A DNA stretch of 46,780 nt from Candidatus Endomicrobium embiratermitis (GTDB lineage: Bacteria; Elusimicrobiota; Endomicrobiia; Endomicrobiales; Endomicrobiaceae): positions 1 to 46,780 of the forward strand of contig WQYI01000014.1 in NCBI GenBank assembly GCA_009781315.1, in the 5' to 3' direction. The notes under the pieces were generated by a model. It saw only the letters and a list, made by a program, of their open reading frames with translations. It searched no databases and was not told the DNA's origin. This document shows, piece after piece, positions 1-12,100 of the stretch. Within the stretch, counting starts at the first letter, position 1. Every line of letters begins with the position of its first letter. The position numbers and the translations under genes are program-made.

Positions 1-172
1 CGGCCAAATCGCGATGTCCGACGTTTCGGCAAGCATTACTATAGACAATACGGATATTACGGCCGACAATGATTTGAACATAAAAACTTTGGCGGATTCT
101 CAGGCAACGGCAAAGGCTGAAGCCAAAAATCTTGCGCTTGCGGCCGGGGTAAATCTTGTTGAATCTAAAATT
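1..172 (+). repeat. In-frame direct repeat, copy 1
   Basis: This block matches 886-1057 with two visible mismatches and lies 885 bp (295 codons) upstream of it. Both copies are in frame in the giant adhesin. The flanking repeat sequence has diverged far more, so this patch looks recently homogenised. Confidence 0.9.
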
Positions 173-3100
173 AATTTAAGCAACAACACAAAATTGGAAG
201 CAGGAAAGGATGCAACCGTAGAAGCAAAATCGAAGATTACTTCCGATGTGGAAGCAAAATCCGATTCAGGCGAATCATTTAGCGGAGCTATTGCCCTTTC
301 AGTAACAATATCAGATACATCTGTAAATCTTGACGAAGGCACAATAAATTCAGGAAAAGACGCTAAAATAGCCGCCGTAACAGAAGAAAATATAAAAACG
401 AAGGCAATTAACGAAAAAGCAAAAACCGACGACGGCGGAGATCAAAAGCCCGAATCCGGCGACGGTGACGGCGACAAAGATACGAAAATAGCCATAGGCA
501 TACCGGTCAATTATACCGACATTAAAAGCAATAATGAAATAAAAGACGCGGTTATTAAAGCCGATAAAAATATAGATATAGCCGGCAAAAACATAAAAAT
601 AGCGGATTCTTCTATAAAATCTACAAACGCTACGGAAAAAGGCAACGTTACAATTAAGGCTGAAGACAAAGGCAAGGAACTTATATCTACCAGAAAAGCT
701 TCCATAGAAATATCCGGTTCTGAGATAGAAGGAAAAGACGTTACAATAGAAGCAATCGCGGAAAACAAATACGAATACGAAAATACGGAATCTATTATAG
801 AAGTCAGCGATTTAAAATCCGGGATTTTAGGAGGCGTCAATGAGATTTTGGAGGTTGTCAAAAACATAACTGAAGATGCCGTAAACGGCCAAATCGCGAT
901 GTCCGACGTTTCGGCAAGCATTACTATAGACAATACGGATATTACGGCCGACAATGATTTGAACATAAAAACTTTGGCGGATTCTCAGGCAACGGCAAAG
1001 GCCGAAGCCAAAAATCTTGCGCTTGCGGCCGGAGTAAATCTTGTTGAATCTAAAATTGATATAAGTAAAACAAATTTAAAAGGAAAGAATATAACCGCGG
1101 AAGCAAAATCAAAAATTAAATCCGAAGTGGAAGCAAAATCCTCTTCAGACGAAAAATATAAAGGCGCCATAGCTCTTTCCGTAGCGGATTCAAATACGTC
1201 GTTAAAAATTGATAATGACAGCACAAAGAAAATAGAAGCAGGAAACGACGTTACTCTTTCCGTTATAACGGAAAAAGATATAAAAACAAAGGCAATTGCC
1301 GAAACTCCGAAAGAAGACAAGCCCGCCGGCGGTGACGGCGACAAGCCAGAAACCAAACCCGAAGTAAAGGCTGAAGGCGACGGCGATAAAGAAACAAAAA
1401 TATCCTTAGGCGTGGCAGTTAATTATACCGACCTTAAGAATGATGCCGATATAAAAAGTTCTATAACTGCCGGAAACAATATAAAGATAGCTTCGGAAGG
1501 CGACAACAGGCGTTCCGTGGGAGACGCAGACCTCAAAATAAAGGCCGATATTATTGCCGGCAAAAGCGTGGACATAGCCGGCAAAAACATAAAAATAGCG
1601 GATTCTTTAATACAAGCCGATGGCACGGCTGAAAGCGTTGAGGCGTCTGAAGGCGTTGAGGCGAAAGAAGGCGACCATATTAAAATAGTTGCTTCTGACA
1701 AAGGGTCGGAACTCATATCGACAAGAAAAGCATCCATAGACATACAAAACACTGCTATAGAAGGCAAAAGAGACGTTATCATAGAAGCAGCTGCGGAAAA
1801 TAAGTATGATTATAAAGAACTTGGGGATATTATAGAAGTAACAGATTTAACCGACACCGCTTTGGAGGCTGCAAACAAGGCTTTAGATTTTGTCAAAGAC
1901 TTGACTAAAGGCGCCATAGACGGCAAAGTAGCCAAAAGCGATGTTTCGGCAAATATTAATATAGGCGGCGGCACAACGATTAAAGCCGATAACGACATAA
2001 ATATTAAAACTTCGGTTGAATCCCAAACAACCGTAAAAACGGATGCTAAAGGTTTGGGAGTTTCTGTAGGAGTAAATCTGACCGAATCAAAAATAGATAT
2101 AGACAAAGCAACTTTGGAAGCGAAAAATGACATTAATGTTAAAGCCGAAAACAAAATAACTTCATCGGTGGAAGCAAAATCGACTTCTTATGATTTCGGA
2201 GGTACTGTTGAACTCGGCGGAGCCGTAGGCGTGGCTTATATTGAGGGAGAAACCTCCATAAATCTTTCCGAGGATTCCAGCCTTGACGCGGGCAAAAACG
2301 TTGCTATAGACGCAACCACGGAAAAAGATACTACTCTTGAAGTTGAAGCCAAAGCCGGTGAAAAAGCAAACGCAGGCCTTGCCGTAGGCGTAAATATAGC
2401 GGAAGTAGATAATTCGGTTACGGTAAAAGGCAAAGTTAAAGCCGGCAACGACGTAAACATAAATTCAAAAATAAATTCCAAAAAAACCAAACAAAACGTT
2501 GCGGCAAGCACCGGAAATAAAAAAGAAGAGAAAGACAAAGATAAAGAAGGAGAGCAAAAGAAAAACATTGATAATACCGAAAACAGTAATCTTCAGGACA
2601 CAACAAACAAAAAATCTGAAGGCGCAAACGATAACGCCGATGTTAAAAAGAAAAAAGACGGCGGCAATGACAGCAACACGATAACTCTTGCCGGAGCCGT
2701 TCTCTATACCGAAAATACAAATACGGCAACTGCCGAGATTTCAGGACCAAAAGCCGAAGTTGAAGCTAAGAACGACATAAATATGAAAGCCGAAGTTATA
2801 AACGCCGACATAACGCAATTTGTCGAATCGAAAGTCGGCGGCGTCAGCGGCACTCCGACGGTTAGCGGCACAGGCGCCGTAGTAATAGGAAGCTATACGG
2901 ATAAGGTTACGGCTGTCGTGAAAGACGGCGCTGCTATAGACGCGGGCAAAAAAATTAACATATCTTCAAACCATGAAATGCCTTTTAGTTCCGAATGGTA
3001 TGACCTTTTTAAGAAATTCGCAGACAATCCGAGTTTAGACACGGGAAAAGAAGTATTTGAAAAATTGTCGAAGTTGACGAAAGAGGGAGAAGGGACTACG

Positions 3101-6100
3101 GAAGAAAAAATAATTACGAGTTTAAAAGACGATCTTGTAAACACATGGGTCCGGTCTTCTGCGCCGGAAAGCGAAGGGGAAGACAATAGCCAAAATAACC
3201 AAGGAAACAACAACAGCGGCGGCGATAATAATAATGAGAAAAAACAAGGCGGTTCGAGTTTTAGCGTTAGCGTTGCGGGCGCGGTAAATATTACGGAATA
3301 CGATTTTACTTCGGAAGCTTATATAAAGGACGCGAAAGTAAACCAGAAAACAGACGCCGCTTTGAGAACCGGCGAGCAGTCCGTAAATGTCGAAGCGAAA
3401 TCCAAAACTACAAGCGTGACTGTCGGCGGAATTTTCGGCGATTCTTACAAGGATCCTTTGGGACAGGGCGGCTCAAGCGTAGGCGTTGGCGGAACTTACA
3501 ATCAGATATGGTATGACACAAAAACAAACGCGTATATAGAAGGGACGGACCTTTACGCCAACGACTTAAACGTTAAAGCGAATTTTGACCAGTTGGATGT
3601 TGCCATAGGAATAGCCGGCGGCAAGGCGGATACTTTCTGCCTTCAGGGCGTTTTCAACTGGCTTAAGTCAGACAGCGATGTAAACGCTTTTATAAAAGAC
3701 TCGGATATAAAAATCGAAACTGGAAATCTTACGGACGGCAAACTTAATATTGAGGCAAAATATACTCCGCTTTTGGTTAATATAGCGGGCAGTCTTTCGA
3801 TGTCGGAGACAGCTGCCGTGGGCGCTTCTGTAGCGGTGAACGATATCACAAAAAATACAAATGCTAAAATAATAGATTCTATTATAAATAATTCGCAAAA
3901 CGCCAGACTCTACGCGTTAAGCGACGGGCTTATACATTCTTATGCCATAGCCGCGGCTTATGCCGGTAAGGATAATTCAAAGAATAAAAACAATCAGTCT
4001 GAAAATCCAGATAAAAATAATATGGCTAATAAAGATTCAGGCACAAGCGAGGGATCCGGTGATTCTGGCAGTTTCGGCATAGCGATTTCGGGTAGTGCCG
4101 GCGTTTCGAATATTACCGGCGAAACAAACGCTGCTATCGAAGGCACGAATAAAACTAAGAGTAAATACACCGGAGAGAAAAACTTAGAAATTATAGCTAA
4201 AGAAGACAGCGACATAGTAAACGCTACCGGCGGAGTAAGCATTACCTCTCCCGATGCCGATACAGGTGTCGCGGTTGCAGGCGCGGGCAGCATCAGCTGG
4301 ATTAAAAATAACGCGAAAGCCTATATAAAAGATTCAACCGTAAAAAATGACGATGACATAACTCTGGACGCAAAAAGCGAAGCGGGAATAGTTTCAGTAG
4401 CGGTAGGACTTGCGGGCTCTTTCTCAAGCGACGGCGTGGCTGTAGCCGGTTCGGGTTCAATTAATTTAACGGATAATGAAACGCAGGCATACATTAAAAA
4501 TTCAGATATTACTTCAGAAGGAAAATTGGATATAAATTCGTCCGATAAATCCAAAATTTTCGCTTTGGCGGGTGCGGTAGGCGTAGCTCAAGGCTCGGCA
4601 GGCATAGGCGCGGCTATAGGTGTCAATCTTTTAGATAACAATACAAGTTCGTATATAGAAAATTCCGACATATCTCTTACCGGCAATGCAAGTAAAAATA
4701 ATATTTCTTTGGATTCAAAAAATTCTTCCAATATACTTTCTATCGCGGGAGCAGTGGGCGTGGGACTCGGACAAGTAGGCGTTGCGGTAACGGTGAATGT
4801 AAACGTCATAAAAAATGAAACGCAAAGCTATATAAAAGGAAGCGGACTGGAATCAATAAAGGCTCAAGACATACTTTTGTCAGCCAAAGACAGTTCCGAT
4901 ATTTTGGCTATCGCTGGCGCAGCCGGAGTAGGAAACAATGTCGGAATAGGCATGGGTGTCGGCTTTAATTATTTAGCCAATTCGGCAAATGCTTATATAG
5001 AAGACGCAAAAATTGAAAACAAAGGCAATATTGAAGCTAAGGCTCTTTCGGAAAGCGACATAATGCTTATTGTGGCTGCTTTGGGCGGCGCGGGGACTGT
5101 TGGTATTTCTGCGGCTGTCGGCGCGGCTTATGTTCACAATGAAGCTAATGCGTACATAAATAAATCTTTTATAGTTTCGGAAGGCTCGATAGGGCTTTTG
5201 GCAGATAATAAAAATAATATTACTCTTATCAGCGGTTCGGTGGCTATAGGCGGCACTGTAGCCGTAGGGGCAAACGTAGGCTTGCATTTTGTAGGAAGCA
5301 GATCTAATGCTTGGGTAGACGACTCAGATGTTACCGCAAAAGGCAATAAAGCGTTAAGCGCTGATTTTGGAACCTCTTTACGCGGCTTGTCCGTCAATTC
5401 AAATATTTACGATAAAATTGCTACATACAGCGCGGCAGGGTCGGGCAGCGGCACGGTTGCGGTTTCCGGAGGTATAACGGGTTCCATTATAGACGGTAAA
5501 TCTATCGCGAAAATCACGAATTCTACTATAAATGACGGTTACTCAGCGGGAACTGCCACGCAATACGATACGAATGCGGGTGTAAGGGTTAATGCCGAAA
5601 ATGAGACTGAAGTAGCTGTTATGGCGGGCGCGGTAGCCGTATCCGGCACTGTCGGAGTGAGCGTTGCCGCGGATTTTGAAACTATGAACAATACGGTTGA
5701 AGCTTCTATCGATAATTCAACCGTAAAAGCCAGAGGCGACGTTGAAGTAAAAACCAAAAATACCGAAAAATACGCGGCCGCTATTATAAGCGGAGCGGTT
5801 TCCGGCGGAGTAAGCGTGGCAGGCAATGTCGTAGTCGGAGTTAATACAAGCGAAAACCATGCCGTAATAAAAAATAACAGCAATATAACCGCGAGAGACG
5901 TTACCGTTGAAGCTAAAGATTCGGTTATTATAGGCGAAGTAAACCCTGCCAGCGGTGAAATAGGCATAGCTATGGGATCTTTGGCAGTAGGAGCTTACGC
6001 GGGCGTAGCGGGAACAGTATTTACAAGCGTCATATCAAATTCAACGATAGCTGAAATTGTGGATTCAACCATTAACGCGTCAAGAAATATAAAACTTGAC

Positions 6101-9100
6101 GCCGAAGGCTATCAAAGAACTTTCGCCAATCTCGCCACTTTCGGCGGCGCGATAGCCGGCATAGCCATAACTGCCGGAGTAAGCGTCAACAATACCTACA
6201 CGGCGGCTCTTATAAGGCGTAGTGACAATAATACGAAGACTTATAATTTAAACGCTCAAAACATCAATATTAACGCTAAAAATACTTTAGACGTGGATAA
6301 AATATTCATAGGCGGGGCAGTCGGTGTTGCCGGCGTTACGGTCGGCGTTTCAGTCGGCGTATATAATAATAACGTTACCGCGGGAATGGGCAGCGGAATT
6401 TATGCCAATACAAGCGGAAACGTAGGCGTCAGCGCGGTAAATGACAGGAATATAAACGATATAGTGATTTCAATGGCGGGAGGTTTTGTAGGTGTTACCG
6501 CTACCGTTGACGTTATAGTTGTCGGCGGAAATGTTAATGACAATAAACTGGAAGAAGATGACGGTACAAGCACAAATACTTACCTTGCAGACAGCAAAAA
6601 CGATATAGACGGCAATATGAAAATGAGCAGCAGGATGGATAAAAACAAAGTCGGAGGCGGCGGACTTATCAATACTGACGAAATTTCAGAATTTGATAAA
6701 TACGGTTCAGACGTCTACACAACGGCGAAGCTTAACAACGGAACGTTTGCTTATATAGACGGAAACGTTACCGCGGCCGGAAATGTCGGCGTAACCGCAA
6801 CCGATAATGCGAAGATAGACGCAGATATATATGCCGCATCGGCCGGCGTCGGGGCTGTCGGAGCCGCCGTCGCGGTTCAGGATTTGAAAACGCGGACTGA
6901 CGCGCATATAGGCGGAACAGTTTCGGCAAGCAATATAAATATTACGGCTAATTCGGACACGACAAACGCCACGGGAATTTACATGGCAGCAGTCGGCGGG
7001 GTTGCGGTTAACGCAGGTGTTGCCGTAATAAACTCTAATAATATCACAAACGCTTACATGCTCAATAATACAAACGTAACCAAAGCAAACAATATTAATA
7101 TTCTGGCTAACGCAAAATCAACTATAACGCCGGACTTCTTTAATCTTGCCGGCGGATATATTGCCGTAGGCGCCGTTGTCGGAGTTGTAAACAAAAAAGG
7201 CTCGACTGACGCCTGGATAGGAAATAATGTAACTATAGGAAACCAAAGCGCGGCTACGCCTACAGTCAACGGACTTACCGTAAAAGCGCAGACAAATAAC
7301 AAAGTAGATGCTGATATGATTTCAGCCGCAGGCGGAGTGGGAGCGGTAGCGGCAAATATTTTTGTAGTAAATGTTACGGATGATTTAAACGCTTATACAG
7401 GCACGGGTTCAAAATTAAATCTTTATAATTTAAACGTTTTGACTAATGGAAATACTGCGGTAAACGCTGATTTTGTCGGAGTCGCCGTAGGTGCGGTCGC
7501 TATGGCCGCTTCGGTAGCGGTTTCAAATATTAAACTCAATAATAACGCGTATATAGGCGGCAATAATACTGTTAAAGCCGAAAATATTTCCGTTTTCGCT
7601 GGTCATTCGGCCTCGGCTGATTTATATGCCGTAGGAGGTTCGGGCGGACTTATCGGAGCAAACGGCATCGTGTTAAATGACAAAATTTCAGGTACCGTAA
7701 AAGCCTCTGTCGGAAAAGGCTCTGCCCTTAATGCAAGCAAAAACATAAACGTTTCCTCAAAAAGCGACACGGTTTTACGTGCGAAAGGCGATTCGATTAC
7801 AGCCGGATTTGTCGCTGTAGGCGTTACCGTAATTAAAGACGAAGCGGCAGTGGATACAATTACCGAAATAGAAGACGGCGTAACCGCTTCGTCAGGCAAC
7901 TCTTTTTATGCCGGCGCGGAATCCTCTTCAAATCTTTCTTCTATAGGGCAGTCCGGCGGAGCCGGATTTGGAGTTATCGGCGGAGCGAATGTTTCAACCG
8001 TAAATAACTCGAATACCAAAATAACATTCGGTTCTTCCAATGTCAGCCAAGCAAACAAAATAGATATTAAAGCCGCAAACTTCACGGTTAACGCGGTAAA
8101 TAAAACCCGGGTTGAAAGTTCTATTTCTTCTTTAGGCTTGGGCGCGGCTACCGTAGGCATTTTTAAGGTAGGAAATGATGCGAACTCAAACGTTGACGTA
8201 ATACTCGGAGGAAATACTAATGTCCTTGCGAATAATCTCAGCGTTAAAGCGTTTAACGAATTTGTAAAACCCGATACGTACAGCGTAAAATCCGGCGCAT
8301 TGTCGGCCATAGGCATATTTTATGCCGACAGTGTCACAAATATCAGCAATAATACGAATATAAAATTCGCGGAAAACTCAACTGTCGAAACATATAAAAA
8401 TTCGGAAAAAACGAGTTCTTTCATTATAGACGCGCATAATGTAATAGACGCGCCGGACAATGTTCATTATGACGCCTTGGCATTGGGTTCGGCTGTTGAG
8501 ATGACGTCGGAAATAAATAATAATTCAACGGCTAAAGTTCAATTTGACGGAAACATATATTCCGCAAAAGATTTTATTGTCAATGTGAGAACGGACTTGG
8601 ATATAAGAACAAACTTATATATGGGTATAGGCGCGGCAATAAGCGGCGCGCAAGGCAAGCTGTTCAACAATTCGGTAACTAATAATGAAATAGCCGTAGG
8701 CGCTAAAGGGAAAATTTTTGCCGGCGACGATCTTTATTTTAATCTTAATCAGGATGAAAATCAGGAATGGTCGCGTTATTCCGCTACCGCGGTAGGCGAT
8801 ATTTATAATATGGCTGTCATTCCCATAGCGTCGGGTTCAAAGGCGATAGTAGACCTTACGAATAATAATAAAGTTACTGTTGCTAACGGCGGCCAAGTGT
8901 TGAGTATGCGCAATATAAGAATTGATTCCGCTGTTAATGAAAGATATGTAAATGCGTTTTGCAAAGAACTTTTAACCGTTTATACTCCTTATGGCAGCAC
9001 ATCTTTAAAATCTGTTTTGGGCGGAAGCGTTCCCATAAAGCATACTTCCGATGTAGAGGTAAACGGGCTTATGAGGGCAGGCGTAAATAATAAGCAGCAT

Positions 9101-12100
9101 ATTACCATAACCCAGACAGGCGGGGAGGGCGAGGTGGAAGGCCCTGACGACGCTCAATTTTTCGTAGATATTTTAAATCCTGAAGGCGTTAAATGGTGGC
9201 AGTCAGTTGAAAGTCTTGTTGACAATATACAAGCCGACATTGAAAATCTGCAGCTATTGATAGCGGAGTACAGCGAAGACCCGGTTTTAAAAGCCGCTTA
9301 TGCCGCCGATTTAAGAAGGCTTCAGGACGACCTTGAAAAATTAGGCCTTTTTGAAATGGTCGTAGATGACTACGGAGTAGAGCATAAAGTATATGTAAAT
9401 CAGATAGGGGCGGAATATATAACTTTTGACGAAGTTTATGCCAACAGAGGAGACATAATAATTAATGCCGACAACCTTTACGGCACGGGAACTCTCCACG
9501 CGCCCGGATATGCGGAAATAATCATAACAAATAACAGCAGGCAATATTTAAGGCTTGGCGACGTTAAGATTTCGTCGTATTCAAACGGTGATATATGGTT
9601 TAACCAGGTATATGTCAGGAATAATTCGGAAATAAGCGCTGTCAATAAATCTAAAACAGCCGGATTTGCAGACGTAATTTCAAGAGAAGGTTCGGATAAT
9701 GACCCGGTAATAATAATTAATAACAACTACTCTTATAGAAACAATGCCCCGCAGCTTGAAATATCAGGCGATGTTGAAAATAGGGATGGTCTTATAAAAA
9801 TTGATTCTATGGGAAGCATTTACATCTCGGGAAGTATCAGAGGTAAAGAACTGTCCATTACGGGCGGCAAGGATTTGGTGATGTCTTTTTACGACGGATT
9901 CCGGCATCTCGGCGGGGACCCGACAACACTTATCGGAGGCACTGCCGGAGATTATGAGAAACTTTACCAAAACTCAGGTATATATTCCCAAAGAGTTGTT
10001 GATAACAATATAGCGGTTGCCGGCACTTCTGGCCCCGGAAAAGGCATAGAAATGAAAAGCAATATTTTTATAAGCGCCAGATATTTAAACATTAACGGCA
10101 CTATTCAGGCTGGAGTAGCCGACTGGAATTTGCTTATAGACAACAGTCCGCTCTCTTTAATTAACGGCCATACGGTTGAAAGCGCTGCGGCTCAATATTA
10201 CTCTTTAAAAAATCAGGGAACCTACGCGGATGAACTATATAAGCTTGACTCCGGTTACGGAAACATTGACGCCTGGTACAATGTTGTTACGGGCGAAATA
10301 GTAGTTAAGGATTTCAGCGTAGACGGCGGCCGCATTGAAATTCTCGGAACTATTTTCAATACGGGAGAAGGGAACGACGTCGGCAGGCTTATCGCTTTGG
10401 ACGGTTACGGGCAGATAAATATAGTCAACAATTCAACTTACGATTTAAAGCTTAACAGCATATATAATGATGAGAGAGTAAAGGGTGTGATAACCATAAC
10501 CGATACGTCGGACAAGAAAAAAGTAAACGGTATGTTCCTTACGACCGAATATACGTTTAATAACGGAAGCGTATATTATAACACTTATACTACAGATGAC
10601 AATGGGAAAAGAATTGCCGTACAGGGACTTACTTTGGCGTCGCAAGGAATTTGGGATGCTAAATATCAGAGATACGGCAGTTATTATAATCCGACTCCGG
10701 GACTAAGATATACATGGACTTCCGGCCACACAAGCACTAGTGTAACTGAATATAGGGCTTCTCACAGGAAGTTTTGGGGTATTAATCATGCGTATGAGGT
10801 TGACTGGGATGTATCCGGACCTTATTACGGTACCCCAAGGCCTATTATGACAGGGGAGTATCTTGATTATGGAAATGTCTCGTCAAATAAATATGAATTC
10901 GGATATTCCGGAGTGAAGAATCTTTCGTATAAGGAAGAAATCATAGATTGGGGCACGAGAGTTTCGCACGGTTTGCCGCCTGTTTTCGGCTATTACACGT
11001 ATCATTATTATAAGATTATACGAACCGGAGACATAGAATATTATTCACACAGCATAAAAGCCGATTATCCTATTAAGATTAATTTTATCGGTTATGAAAA
11101 TCCTTTGTTAAACGTAACCTCCGTTAACAATATTTATTTGGCGGGCGATATAAAAAATTCCAACGGAAATGTTAATATAACGTCGCAGCAGGGTTTTATA
11201 GACGCCAAAGGGTCTGCTTCGATTTCCGCGCAGAATTTGACGCTTGACGCGGCCAGAGGCATAGCCGGAGGCTCGCGGTTTGGCGGCGGAATGCAAAATA
11301 TCGACGCAAGCCTTATAAACATAAAACTTAATAACGGCGGTATTTTGACGGCTAACACAATTTCGGGGAACATAAATTTAAAGTCGAGGGAAAGCCTTGT
11401 TTTTTCAAATATCATAAACACATACGGAAACGTTAAACTTTATGCCGAGCATGACTTATTGGGAAATACTTCCGGTTCTAAAATACAGGGAAAAGAGCTT
11501 GATTTAACCGCTGACGGAGGAAGAATAGGCTTAAAAAATAATGCCGGAGCGCTGCTTGAAATTAATACCAGTCTTATAAACGCTTATGCTAAAGATAACA
11601 TAAACCTTATTAAAACGGAGACCGGAGATTTGGGTATAAAAAGCATCCGCTCGGGAATCGGCGATGTCAATTTGACGGTCTCAAAAGGCTCTGTTACGGA
11701 TGTTCTTACGGATGCGATAATAGATACAAGAACCAGAGACGAACTTATCAGGCTTTGGGATTCGCTCGGGTTGTTTGGAGAACATGATATAACGGAGACT
11801 TTCGACACAGGAAAAGTAGATGAAATGGGAAATGCAATATATGACGAAAAGGTAGTCGGCAAATCGCAGGCATGGACCGAAGATCAGCTGCTTTATGCGA
11901 TGAGATCAAGCAAAGAAGGCGGAACGCAATATATGGAAGAAGATCCGAATATTGTCGCCAAAAATGTAAATATAAAAACCGGAGGCTCGGTAGGAATAAA
12001 TGAAGGCGAAATTTATTTTAAAGTAGAAGATTTTTCAAATCTTGAGGAGTCTGATAAACTTCTTGTCGCCACTGCGGAATATTATAATGTGACATGGCAT

